This document shows, in pieces, positions 24,404-35,209 of a DNA stretch of 64,000 bases (the first letter of the stretch is position 1; the number at the start of each line of letters is the position of its first letter). The stretch is taken from contig OZ038457.1 of assembly GCA_964036195.1 (NCBI GenBank), forward strand, positions 7,529,147-7,593,146, in the 5' to 3' direction. The notes under the pieces are model-generated. The model did no database searches. It saw only the letters and a list, made by a program, of their open reading frames with translations, and had not been told where the DNA came from. This DNA comes from Sphaerolaimus hirsutus (taxonomy: Eukaryota > Nematoda > Chromadorea > Monhysterida > Sphaerolaimidae). Made by a program: the position numbers and the translations under genes.

Positions 24404-24842
24404 TTTATTCCTAATAGTGTATGTACCCTTTGAATTGTGTAACTGGGTGGAAACTGGAAAATATAACCTGGGCTTTATGTTTAGCTAAATAATTTACTAA
24501 ATGTAAATACCCCAATGAGGCGCTGAAAGAGCTTGTGCGTGGGAATTGACAGCCTTTTTATTGCCCATTTGCAATTCACTGCTATTGAGGTGAAATATTT
24601 GCAGACATTTAAGGATAGTCTAGTATCTTGAATTCAGCATAAGCTATGTAAATTTACCTAGTGCTCATCATGGCGTTGGCGCTGGCGCCAACGCCATAAT
24701 GCAAAAAATCAATCGTTTATTTGGTGCTTGTTGCTATTTAGCCATGACTGCGCTTGAGGTTGGGAGTGCTTACATATTTCAAAAATGAGTACAAATTTTT
24801 ATTTTAAATTTTTTTATGTGGTGGCTTTTATTTATTTAGGAC

Positions 24843-24990
24843 TAGTGATAGAAAAACGTCATGGCGATGGCGCTTGGCGCTAGCGCCAAAGCAAAAAGCG
24901 CCATGGCGCTTTTGGCGCTTGGCACCATTATGCTGTGGCGCTATTAGCTATTGGCGCCGCTGGTGCGAAAAGGACGTATCACTATCACTA
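24843..24990. mobile_element. hAT-type TAGTGATG element, short form
   Basis: TAGTGATAGAAAAACG to GTATCACTATCACTA, GGCGC-rich interior. Flanked by TTTAGGAC (24835-24842) and TCTAGGAC (24991-24998), seven of eight bases matching. Confidence 0.75.
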
Positions 24991-25028
24991 TCTAGGACGT
25001 TGAAAAGTAGTACATCTGCATCCCTGAC

Positions 25029-25969
25029 TAGTGATGGAATGGCGCCATGGCGCTGGCGCCATTTGATGGCGCCAAAGGGCGCCGCGCCATGGCGCCATTG
25101 GCGCTTGGCGCCCTTTTTCTGTGGCGCCCTTGGCGCCTGGTGCCCACATTTTGAAAGGCGCCATGGCGCCCTTGGCGCTTGGCGCCCATTTTCCGTGGCG
25201 CCCTTGTCGCCTGGCGCTCTGCTTTAAAAGGGCGCCAAAAAGGCGCCAGCAGGGTTTCAAGGTGAGCGCTGTTTAGATCGAAAAAAATAAAAACGCACGC
25301 GTGGATAATATAAATTCGCCGGAAAAATGGACAAAGTGGTGTGAACGGGTGGAAATCTTTCATCCAGCGGTTCATCAGATGTGTCTGACAGATTAGAAGA
25401 TAAGAATGATGGACCGTTGAACTTGCAAAATCATAAATAAACGGATTCATAAAGTTGCAATTCCGTTTTTGTCGATTTCATGGAAACATTTGAAGTCTTT
25501 GAACAATGTCTATTTGAATGTCTATTTGAAGTGAATGGATTGTTGTCAAATGACAATTTCTATTGTGTTTGAATTGGGCATGTGGATTTTATTACAAAAT
25601 GTTTTGTAGCTAGTCTTGTTTTTGTGCATTACATCCTGGAAAACGCCAATAAAGAAGTGAATGCGTGTACTACGGTGCTGTAGAAACATTTTTAGCACTT
25701 TTAGGGTGTTGTACGCACTTCTTTATCCTGGCGCCCTTGGCGCCTGGCGCCCTATTTTCCAAATGGCGCCATTGCGCCCTTGGCGCTTGGCGCCCTCTTT
25801 CCGTGGCGCCCCTGGCGCCTGGCGCCCACTTTCCGAATGGCGCCATGGCGCCCTTGGCGCCTGGCGCCCTTTTTCTGTGGCGCCCTTGGCGCTTGGCGCC
25901 CACATTCCGAATGGCGCCATGGCGCCCTTGGCGCCTGGCGCCCTTTTTTCTGGCGCTTTTCCATCACTA
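25029..25969. mobile_element. hAT-type TAGTGATGG element with subterminal GGCGCC arrays (941 bp)
   Basis: Begins TAGTGATGGAATGGCGCC, ends GGCGCTTTTCCATCACTA, with an exact 8-bp duplication TCCCTGAC (25021-25028, 25970-25977). Each end carries about 200 bp of GGCGCC/GGCGCCATGGCGCC units about 25-30 bp apart, around an AT-richer centre (25250-25720). No transposase. Subterminal repeats like these serve as transposase binding sites in hAT elements generally. Confidence 0.88.
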
Positions 25970-25999
25970 TCCCTGACCCTGATAAAAATATACATCTGA

Positions 26000-26639
26000 A
26001 TACCGTATTTATTCAAAAAGAACGGCATAAACTCCAATAGAACAGCAGGTTTTTGCGCTCTTTTGCACCCACGACAACAATAGAATGGCAAACTAGTTCA
26101 ATATTACCAAAACAAAAACACAAAAATGTACAGAATGGATGGTTTTACGTTCAACGTAACGTCCAACAAGCAACGTTCAAGGCATTTTAATATTGATATT
26201 TTATTACGTATACTCGGCGTACATGATACTCTGCCGTCGCACTGATTTATGTCTCGTGTTGAAAGCGTGCCAATGATTCAAGTCATGCGATTTCCGTAAA
26301 AAGATGGAAAAAATTTATCGATGTGAATATGTTAATGAATAACATTATAACAACAATCAATTTTATCATCTTTTTATGAAACTCGCACGCGCTAACCATC
26401 GTTGGCACACTTCCAGCGGGAACCAAGCGTGCAGGGTGTAAAGTAACCGGAGTATACAGATTGATGCTCGGATATTAAAATATTGCTCAAGTTTCATTAA
26501 TAATAAAACTGTGTTCAAATGAAAAATTGGTGAAAAAATAGAGCGGCGGCTTCCAATAGAGCGGCACCTACAATAGAATGGCAGGTAAAAAGTTGACGAA
26601 AAAAGAACGCCGTTTTTCTATTAGAAGAAAGACTGTACT
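26000..26639. mobile_element. Element with CCGTATTTATTC / AATAGAAC units
   Basis: Left TACCGTATTTATTCAAAAAGAA, right TTCTATTAGAAGAAAGACTGTA. CCAATAGAACAGCAGG and AATAGAGCGGC units face each other. Terminal match is imperfect, so this is an older copy. Confidence 0.5.
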
Positions 26640-26855
26640 ACTTTTCCACGTTCCACAATTCAGCTGCTGAAACACTGGGGAAAATACGAAAAGATTAAAA
26701 TTTATTCTTTTCATATGATTTTTTTCCGTCGTCAGATAAATCACAGCCAAAAACTGTCATCCAAGTTCATTAAAAAGATACTGTCTTAATTAGTTTTTAT
26801 CTAAAATTTATCGGTGCCTGTCATCTGAAGCCTACAAAACGCCATGAAACCAAAT

Positions 26856-27277
26856 TACCGTATTTCTTCGATCATATTGACCGCCAATGTATTGTTTCAC
26901 AAGCGGTTTTGGGGGGTCAATGTAAACGAGCACGGCAATGTATTCGAGCACGGCAATATATTTTTCAGATCGTATTCATCATTTACGTGCATTTAGTGAC
27001 ATAAGTGCAAATCATTGTCATTTTGTGACATAACGCTGCACAATACCGTGTGAGTAGATAGCGAAAGCAAAACATACCTAGGCAGAACAGACGGTGTGCG
27101 TATGTAAATATGGCGGCGAACATCAAGACATGCATCAGATCATGCAACGTCAATTTTGTTCATACGGCAATGTATTCGAGCACGGCAATGTATTTTTCAG
27201 ATGCTCTTTAGACCCGCCAAAGTATTCGAGCAAGCCAATGTAATCGAACACGTCAATAAAATCGAAGAAATACGGTA
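26856..27277. mobile_element. TA-flanked CCGTATTTCTTCGATC element (422 bp)
   Basis: TACCGTATTTCTTCGATCAT to AAAATCGAAGAAATACGGTA. Inside, CGGCAATGTATTCGAGCACG units are repeated near both ends. Confidence 0.78.
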
Positions 27278-27599
27278 AATAGAAAATTTCACATCACTAT
27301 CAATCAGCACGAGGTGTCCAGTCCAGACACATTATTAGATCCTTAATGAAATACAAAGAGAAAGAAGGAAACCATGTAATTTTTGGGGTGAGTAAAAATG
27401 AAATAAATACAGAACATCTTTAAGATAACCTAGTCTCTAGGTATAGTGACATTCATTACGTTACAAGAAAAACTGAAACTGAGCTCTCGCGGGAGGGCGG
27501 AACTCAACACATGGTTTAAAATTACGTCATTGGTATGAAAGTAGTATTTATTTATAACACATCATTAATATGAAAGTAAATTGATATGAATTTACAGTA

Positions 27600-27829
27600 G
27601 AACACGATCTATAATTTCCTGACAAGAAGTTCTGGTGGAAATTTAGAAAGGTGACAACTGACAAAAAAGTTATAAGTGACAAGTAAAATTGTAAGCGGTA
27701 GATCAAGTCAAGTACAACTGAACTTATAAATCGCATTTCTCTCTTTTACTTTGTTCTTTTTTAGTTGAAAGGTTCTCTTGACAGTTGACACTCTTAATTA
27801 TCACTTGTATAAATGCGGAATTGGCACCA
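27600..27829. mobile_element. Degraded fold-back of the GGTGCC family
   Basis: GACAACTGACAAAAAAGTTATAAGTGACAAG-type units and a right end ATGCGGAATTGGCACCAG, which is the complement of a CTGGTGCC start. The left end is not clear. Confidence 0.4.
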
Positions 27830-27929
27830 GTAAAACGCAATAGATGATGTTGTTTTAAGATGCCAATAGCCCATTTACGCGTACTATACAATCAACTCAT
27901 AGTCACCAGAGTTGCGAAAGCGTATTTAC

Positions 27930-28869
27930 TAGTGATGGAAAAGCGCCATGGCGCTGGCGCTTGGCGCTAGCGCCAAGGCAAAAAGCGCCATGGCGCTTTT
28001 GGCGCTTGGCGCTAAAACGCTCTGGCGCCATTGGCGCTTGGCGCTGGTGTCTGAGAAAGCGCAATGGCGCTTTTGGCGCTTGGCGCCATTTTCTGGTGGC
28101 GCTATTGGCGCCTGGCGCCGGCATCTTAAATGGCGCCAAAAAAGCGCCAACCATGATGATAAAAAATTGTTTTAATACGGTGAAATTGACACTACAGTTG
28201 ATCAATTTTGAGGCAACTGAATAAATATTGATAAATATTAGGGTAGATATTAGGGATATAAATAGATGCCTACATCGAATAAAAGCAGAGGTGTTAAAAT
28301 CGCGGTAAATCCCTTTTTATGCTTTGCTCCCAATTCTTTCTTGCAGCCTAAACCAGGGGTTCAGTCTGGCGGGGGTTGGAGGGGGGGGGTTACCCTCCAA
28401 CAAATGCACCAGCTATCTATCTATCCCCGGGGCCGCTCAGCTATCTATCTAACCTGAGGCTAAATTTTAGGCTACTATCCCTCGAGCCCCCCACCCCACC
28501 AAATCGACCAGATATGTATCTATCCAGAGCTATTATTTGAGAAATTGTGCCCCGATTTAGTGGTTGTTTGAATGGACAAAAGTTCTATAGACTACTACGA
28601 CTTCAGCGGTACGTCACTAACAGTCATGCACTCCTTTTTCTACCATCAAATTGCAGAACATATTTTTTGGCGCTGGCGCTATTGGCGCTTGGCGCCATTA
28701 CCCTCTGGCGCCATTGGCGCTTGGCGCTGAGGTTCAGAAAAGCGCCATGGCGCTTTTGGCGCTTGGCGCCATTTTGCTCTGGCGCCATTGGCGCTTGGCG
28801 CCGGGGTCAGAAAAGCGCCATGGCGCTTTTGGCGCTTGGCGCCGAAAGCCTGGCGCTTTTTCCATCACT
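27930..28869. mobile_element. hAT-type TAGTGATGG element with GGCGCC arrays (940 bp), nested
   Basis: TAGTGATGGAAAAGCGCC to GGCGCTTTTTCCATCACTA, exact 8-bp duplication GTATTTAC (27922-27929, 28870-28877). GGCGCC arrays lie at both ends. The centre includes a fragment of the CAGGGGTCTCC MITE (28345-28560). Confidence 0.88.
28345..28560. mobile_element. Fragment of the CAGGGGTCTCC hAT MITE
   Basis: CAGGGGTTCAGTCTGGCGGG, then CAGCTATCTATCTATCCCC and CTCAGCTATCTATCTAACC, matching the interior of 774-1269 in reverse. Only one end is kept. Confidence 0.6.
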
Positions 28870-29211
28870 AGTATTTACGCTTACCCGAAATACCCGGGTA
28901 AATGGGTATTTATATTTACGCTTACGATACACTTTCGTAAAATACCCGTACGCTTTATTACGCTTTCCTGGCCGAAATACCCGGGTACTAAAAGCGTAAA
29001 AACGACTTTTCGCACGGTCCAGTTTTACTCTTTTGAAAAAGCGTAAAACCACAAAAAAGTAAGTGAACGAGAAGAGAACGAGGTGTACCAAAAAGAAATC
29101 ACTGCATGTGTGCAGTAACGCACTGTACATAGCGGCACATGTAAATAATTACAAATGTGTCAAAATACGAACGTCTGGTTTAAAATTGTGTTATCTAGAA
29201 TGGGTTTAGAT

Positions 29212-30388
29212 TAGTGATGGAAAAGCGCCAGGAAAAATGGCGCCATGGCGCCATTCAAAAATATGGCGCCGGGCGCCAAAGGGCGCCACTGAAAATGGCG
29301 CCAGGCGCCAATGGCGCCATGGCGCCGTCTGAAAATATGGCGCCGGGCGCCAAAGTGCGCCAGAAACAATGGCGCCAGGCGCCAACAACGGAATTCACTA
29401 TTTCAGCCTGTATATCATCATGGAAGCATTTATAGAAGAGCAACATGCTGTACCATCTTTCTGATGGTGACAGAAGCCACAAAACTCATCTTACCGTGAC
29501 TATTATATACCGTAATTCCTGGAAATACCCCCAGTGATTTATTACTTCATCAGCAAATTTTGAGGGGTATTCATCTAAGGGGCTTATTCGAGGGTGTTTA
29601 TCATTTCGCCAGAACTTTTATGAAATTGTATTACCGTATTTCCTAAAAATACCCTCTTCAAAACGTGCCCTACAAAAAATTTCTGTCGAAAAAATTTCCC
29701 CCTTGAAATACCCCTTCTCTCAATTAACCCCCGCAAAATTTGCTCTATGAAAAAATATATACCCTGGGTTTTTGTTGGAAAAATATGGTATCTATTCATC
29801 GCTTAAGGTCTATAGCGATACCGTATTTGCTTCAATAATTCCTCCCCTTAGGTACATATTTAGTTCCCTCTGAAGAATGTCTGATGACAAAAAAATAATT
29901 TCCAAGTGGAATTATTCAAGCAAATATACCTAGGATTTCATGGAAATACAGTGCATTGTAAATAGATACATAATCAGTTATGTAAGGGCTATGAAAAAAT
30001 CATTTTCCAATTGTTATACATGAATATTTGCAGTATTGCCAAACCCAAACTTGCAATGCTGGCAAAAAATACAAAGGTGAATGTGTGAAATATCAACTAA
30101 ATGACATTATTGAGCAGAAAAGGCAGTTGAATACAACAAAATATGACCGTTCATCCCGGCATCATGGCACCATTTCCGGCGCCATCCAAAACAATGGCGC
30201 CGGGCGCCAAATTGGCGCCAGCGAAAATGGCGCCAAGCGCCAAGGGGCGCCATGGCGCCATTCGAAATAATGGCGCCAGGCGCCAGATGGCGCCACAGAA
30301 AAGGGCGCCAAGCGCCAATGGCGCCATGGCGCTGGCGCCCTTTGGCGCCACTAAAGGGCGCCAGCGCCATGGCGCCATTCCATCACTA
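29212..30388. mobile_element. hAT-type TAGTGATGG element with GGCGCC arrays (1177 bp), nested
   Basis: TAGTGATGGAAAAGCGCC to GGCGCCATTCCATCACTA, exact 8-bp duplication GTTTAGAT (29204-29211, 30389-30396). The interior holds further TA-flanked pieces (29634-29792, 29819-29931). Confidence 0.87.
29634..29931. mobile_element. Two adjacent TA-flanked CCGTATT elements
   Basis: TACCGTATTTCCTAAAAATA...AAAAATATGGTA (29634-29792) and TACCGTATTTGCTTCAATAA...TTATTCAAGCAAATATACC (29819-29931). Both lie inside the 29212-30388 element. Confidence 0.55.
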
Positions 30389-30440
30389 GTTTAGATTAAA
30401 AATTTTGGGACCAACAATGGATTCCGATGACAATGTTGTC

Positions 30441-30932
30441 TAGGGGTCTCCAGGATTTTGGCCCTCGCGGGGGCTGGATAGATAGCAAATCGCTCCTCCG
30501 GAGGGATAGATAGCTGAAAAATTTTTCTGGGAGGGGGGCTGGGGGCTCGCGGGGGCAAAATATAGAGGTTTTTTCAGTGCATAGAAGGCAAAAAGGGGAA
30601 AAAAATCGGTAAAAACGGCTAAAAATATCTAAAAATAGGTATATAAACATGTACATAGGCGAAAGCCGCAGTTTGAAGGTGAAAAACTATAAAATGGTAT
30701 GAAAATTAGGGATTTTGAGCCAAAATTGATTGGGACAAAATTTCTCAAAAATCGTTCCAGATAGGTAGGTAGCTGAGCGATTGGGGGGGGGGGGGGGGCT
30801 AAGGGGGTAGTAGCCAAAAATTTTGCATCGGGATAGATAGATAGCTGAGCGGCCTCCGGTATAGATAGATAGCTGATGGATTTGGGGGGGGGGCAGCCCC
30901 CCCCCCCCCCAGCCCCCCCTAGGAGACCCCTG
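30441..30932. mobile_element. hAT-type MITE (492 bp), second intact copy
   Basis: TAGGGGTCTCCAGGATTTTG to GGAGACCCCTG, exact 8-bp duplication ATGTTGTC (30433-30440, 30933-30940). Very similar to the dsh-intron copy over its whole length. Confidence 0.88.
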
Positions 30933-31020
30933 ATGTTGTCGCCGTCGACAGTCCGACAGACACTAACTCCAAGTTGGAAGATGGATTGCGTAAGTGTCGC
31001 TGTCGATGAATTGCCATTTA

Positions 31021-32702
31021 AACAGCGTTCGGATCAAGTCCGGCAGTCACTTTTTGAACGGACTTCTGACGCTACAACTCACGCTATGGGGAGAGTTAAG
31101 AGCTTAAATTTGGGGGGAATATAGCCGACATTCCCCCCCTACTATATACCAACGCAGATGCGACGGCGACCCGTTTTAGTGTGGGTCGCCGTATATGCAA
31201 AAAAAAAATTGTGCGGTTTTCGCTGTCCGGATCAAGTCCGGCACCCACTGGTTCTTCACCACTTCGGGTGCCGTAACTCCAGATACACGAACAGGATGAG
31301 TCTAAAACTTGGGGGATTAACGGCGACATCCACCGCTTACTGTACACAGGATGGCGAGCGCCACTGACACACAATAAGTGCCGCTCGCCGCGTATCTTGC
31401 GTTTTTTACAGACGCACTGTCTGCATCCAGACTGTTTGGCACTCCTGGATTTTCATGAAACAAATCGTTAGTTTACACAATATTTACAGTAAACTGTACG
31501 CTTTTGTACGTTTTACAATCCTACAGTACCATACCATACTGTACAATGTGACAAAATTTTGTGTCTAGTGTGAACTTATGACATCCCTTGAGTTGCATAC
31601 TAAAAATACACTTAAAATCGATTTTTTGTTAGACACTTAAAAAGTTGGTTTAGGATGCCCTCTAGGGGATAGGTTAAGGTATAAAGTTGTGTAAAAGACC
31701 TAACCCCAAAAATGCCCTGCTAAAGAATTTTGATGGGGATCAATGTGATGATGTCACCTATGACATCATTATGGTACAAATCTCTACTGCCATGATGTCA
31801 TAGGTGATGTCATCACATTGACCCCCATTAAAATTCTTTAGCAGGGCATTTTTGCACTAAGGTCTTTTACGGAACTTTATACCTTAAACTATCCCCAAGA
31901 GGGCATCCTAAACCAACTTTTAAAGTGTCTGACAAAAAATCGATTTTAAGTGTATTTTAAGTATGCAACTCAAGGGAGGTCAGAAATTCTGTTGATCAGT
32001 ACTGAACAGGAAATTTTGCTGCATTCTACAGCATGGTATGGTACTGCAGAATCGTAAAACATACAAAAAACTCCACTGTAAATATCATGATAACAGTATG
32101 GTTTTTAAATTTTACATTATCATATCTACTGTAAATTCAAATACCCATCCATCAATTGTGCAGGTGGGAACGATTCAGTGACGCTGGACGTGGTCACTTC
32201 AGGGCGCGTCAAGAACGTCAGAATTAACTCTAGTCGTTGATTTAACTCAAGTGTCACTTGACTCTTTCTGAAAAATGTTTTCGGGTGCCGCACCGGATGC
32301 GGACAGTGCGTCTGTAAAAAACGCAAGATACGCGGCGAGCGGCACTTATTGTGTGTCAGTGGCGCTCGCCATCCTGTGTACAGTAAGCGGTGGATGTCGC
32401 CGTTAATCCCCCCAAGTTTTAGACTCATCCTGTTCGTGTATCTGGAGTTACGGCACCCAAAGTGGTGAAGAACCAGTGGGTGCCGGACTTGATCCGGACA
32501 GCAAAAACCGCACAATTTTTTGTTGCATATATGGCGACCCACACTAAAACGGAACGCCGTGGCATCTGCGTTGGTATATAGTAGGGGGGGAATGTCGGCT
32601 ATATTCCCCCCAAATTTCAGCTCTTAACTCCCCCCATAGCGTGAGTTGTAGCGTCAGATGTCCGTTCAAAAAGTGACTGCCGGACTTGATCCGAACGCTG
32701 TT
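31021..32702. mobile_element. 1.7-kb nested palindromic element, TA-flanked
   Basis: AACAGCGTTCGGATCAAGTC at the left is mirrored by GACTTGATCCGAACGCTGTT at the right, each next to TA. The arms match for about 400 bp (31021-31435 with 32300-32702). A second inner palindrome (about 31593-31982) is centred on GTACAAATCTC near 31785. The ORFs at 31096-31374 and 32126-32542 are the two arms read from opposite sides, not genes. Confidence 0.8.
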
Positions 32703-33837
32703 TACATCCAAGAGCAGACTACCAAGTGGGCATCGGAAAAATCTTGTGGAAAGCTTGTGTTGATAGGAATAATTTGAAATTATGAATGGATATGATAAAT
32801 AAATACATCTAAAGGTGAAAGCAAACGTGTTTTCCGATGCTCAACAAGCAAGAGCACTTTCAAAAAAAAAATTACGCTTACGCTTTTTTTACGCTTTCCT
32901 AGCTATTTTAACAATACCTTACGCTTTAGTATCCACACTCAAAATTTGAAAAGTGTATTTACGCTTTCCAAAAATACCGGTATTTTAACAACTCTGATAG
33001 TCACTACATTTCTATTTCATTGCATCATCAGAATAGAATTTCCCTAATTGCAGACTATTCGGTGCACTGAACATTTAGGAATGTGAATGCATGCGGATAG
33101 AAAAGCCTACCACTATTGGTATTTATTTACTGGCGGCAACATAAAAACAATCATTTTTAATGTGTTTTTTCTCTCGAAATTTTCAAATTTTCAGTTTGTA
33201 TACTCCAGTTACTGTATACCTTGCACGCGTGGCTCCCGCTGGAAGCGTGGCAAGCGTATATAACGGATGCGATTTTCATAAAAAGTTGACAAAATTCATT
33301 CATGTTGTAACATTTTACGTTTTTAAAGCAATAAATTTTTGAATATTTATACAAAAATCGCGTGCATTAATTATCATTCCAACACAAGACCTAAATAAGT
33401 CCGAATGCACAGTAATAGGTAAGTTCGCTGAGTATAGTTTTTCGTAAATGGAATGCAGCTTGAAACATTTGTAGAACAATGAAATAAAATGTTAGAAAGA
33501 CAATATAGAAGGAAAATAATGAAATAATCAGTAGATTGTAATTGCGGTGTATTGACCTTTATTAAGGACGATAGGTAAAAAATTTGAAAATAAATTAAGT
33601 ATGGAAATGGCATCTAGAAATGGTGCTGCACATTTTTCACCATTGGTATTTTACTTCTGGTATGGGTAACTATACTGCAGTGTTTGGCATTTGGGATGAG
33701 GAACTGGATACTGTGGTCTGTAGCTCCAAACACACAAGTTTACAGTTGAAATTTTCAAAACGGGTAAATCTCATTCAAACACATGTTGAGTTTACCAGAA
33801 CAAATCATTTTTGATCTCTTTCAAGGTCTTCTCATTC

Positions 33838-34056
33838 TGGTGCCGGTTCTACAAGTGGAAAAGTTTAGAGTTAAAATTTAAGAGTTGAGTAAAATGATAA
33901 ATGATAAGTTAAGAGTAAAGTTAAAAGTTAAGAGTTGAGTAAAATCATTTGTCGTTTTTCTCAACTCTTAACTTAATTCATAACTTGTTATTTGTCATTT
34001 TACTCAACTCTTAAGTTTTTACTCTTAACTTTTCCACTTGCGGAACTGGCCCCTGG
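33838..34056. mobile_element. Fold-back with CTGGTGCCGGTTC and GGAACTGGCCCC ends
   Basis: CTGGTGCCGGTTCTACAAGTGG at the left, CCACTTGCGGAACTGGCCCC at the right. The interior is AAGAGTTGAGTAAAATGA and its complement. Ends share the GGTGCC / GGCCCC asymmetry of the introner-like repeats. It appears inserted in an older CACACTAGT-type MITE. Confidence 0.65.
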
Positions 34057-34142
34057 TGAACCAAAATCAGTTGAAAGCTGATTAATCAGTTTCCGAAATT
34101 TCCGACATAAACTAGTGTGCGTGGGGACCGATAAGTTACATT

Positions 34143-34380
34143 GTGCCTACACACACTAGTTTTCACCGTGACTTCGTGTGAAAACTGAAATTTGCTCAAA
34201 TGCAAATTAACGAACACGGTTGAATGATTTAATAAAATTAAATTTAAATTTAAATTAATGAAAGTTAAAATTTGAAAATTATAAAAACCAAAACACATAC
34301 AATAAGAGTATGCTGGATGTCGCCATGTCGCCATTTCAGTTTTCACATCAGTCACGGTGAAAACTAGTGTGTGTAGGGTC
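34143..34380. mobile_element. MITE with CTACACACACTAGTTTTCACC ends
   Basis: CCTACACACACTAGTTTTCA on the left mirrors AAAACTAGTGTGTGTAGGG on the right, followed by CCGTGAC and complement. Same family as 319-541 and 23535-23703. Confidence 0.72.
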
Positions 34381-34894
34381 TTTTAACCAAATCCGTTGAC
34401 ATTGAATCCAATGGTAATGTTGTTTTCTAGTAATCTCAAAATATATCGGAAATGTACAAACTTGGCGCCATCTCGCTCTATGGTTTTGACGAGTTAAAAT
34501 AGTATAGAGATCGAATAACGTTTTATGCTATTTTAATTTGTATGCGAAATTGCATGTTTGCTTGTAAATTTTTTTCAAAACACTAAAATCCGTTTTTTTA
34601 AACATGGTTTCAATGCTTGGATTTGAAAAACAACAGCATTTTGTCATCCACCCGGTTCAAAAGTCCGGTCACCCCTTGTCGCACCTCATGTTCTTCAGAA
34701 TGTTGCATATTTGACTGCTCTTTGTTAAATTGAAATAATCTAACGAATTAACAGGACAAGTTAGAGCAGTGTAATTGTAACTGTAAAGCGTGGTAATTTG
34801 AAATTCGTTTTTTTTGTTATCGTAATGTAAGCAATTAAGTGGGTTATTCAAACCAGGTGCAAAGGTTGATTTTTTCCACATTCTTTTGCAGGAT

Positions 34895-35047
34895 AAGTGA
34901 TGTAAAAAGCGCCAGGATTTGGCGCCATGGCGCTATTCCGAACCCCAGCGCCAAGCGCCAATGGCGCCAGAGCAAAATGGCGCCAAGCGCCAGAAGCTTC
35001 ATGGCGCTTTTTTGCTTTGGCGGCGCCATGGCGCTTTTACATCACTA
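34895..35047. mobile_element. hAT-type TAGTGATG element, short form (153 bp)
   Basis: AAGTGATGTAAAAAGCGCC to GGCGCTTTTACATCACTA, flanked by TGCAGGAT and CGCAGGAT (seven of eight). GGCGCC units inside. Confidence 0.75.
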
Positions 35048-35209
35048 CGCAGGATGCAGGAATATCAATATTTAGAGACGGACAGGTGGGTGGGCTTCGT
35101 ATTTTGAGTACTTTTGTCGTTTTGTGTTTAGAGATCTTAGTGAGTATTTTGCACCCTCGGGCCTCCAAACTGATGAGTCCTGAGTATGGGGTGCGCGACG
35201 AGGGTGCAC

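Larger units (their letters stand above)
27907..32996. mobile_element. Large hAT-type element with CAGAGTTG ends, host to nested insertions
   Basis: Starts CAGAGTTGCGAAAGCG, ends ACAACTCTG, with an exact 8-bp duplication ATAGTCAC (27899-27906 and 32997-33004). Its ends match the 875-bp element at 10919-11793. The 5.1-kb span is swollen by at least four later insertions: 27930-28869, 29212-30388, 30441-30932 and 31021-32702. What remains of the original is about 0.8 kb, close to the smaller relative. Confidence 0.82.

Noticed and set aside
24874-25260. Overlapping Arg/Pro/Ala-rich ORFs on both strands (also at 25661-26091, 27903-28224, 28547-29046, 29206-29482, 30107-30394)
   Set aside because: They are translations of GGCGCC palindromic arrays in hAT-type elements, open in many frames at once, without conserved protein features.
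31096-32542. Two similar ORFs (31096-31374 and 32126-32542) suggesting a duplicated gene
   Set aside because: They are the two arms of the 1.7-kb palindrome read in opposite directions.
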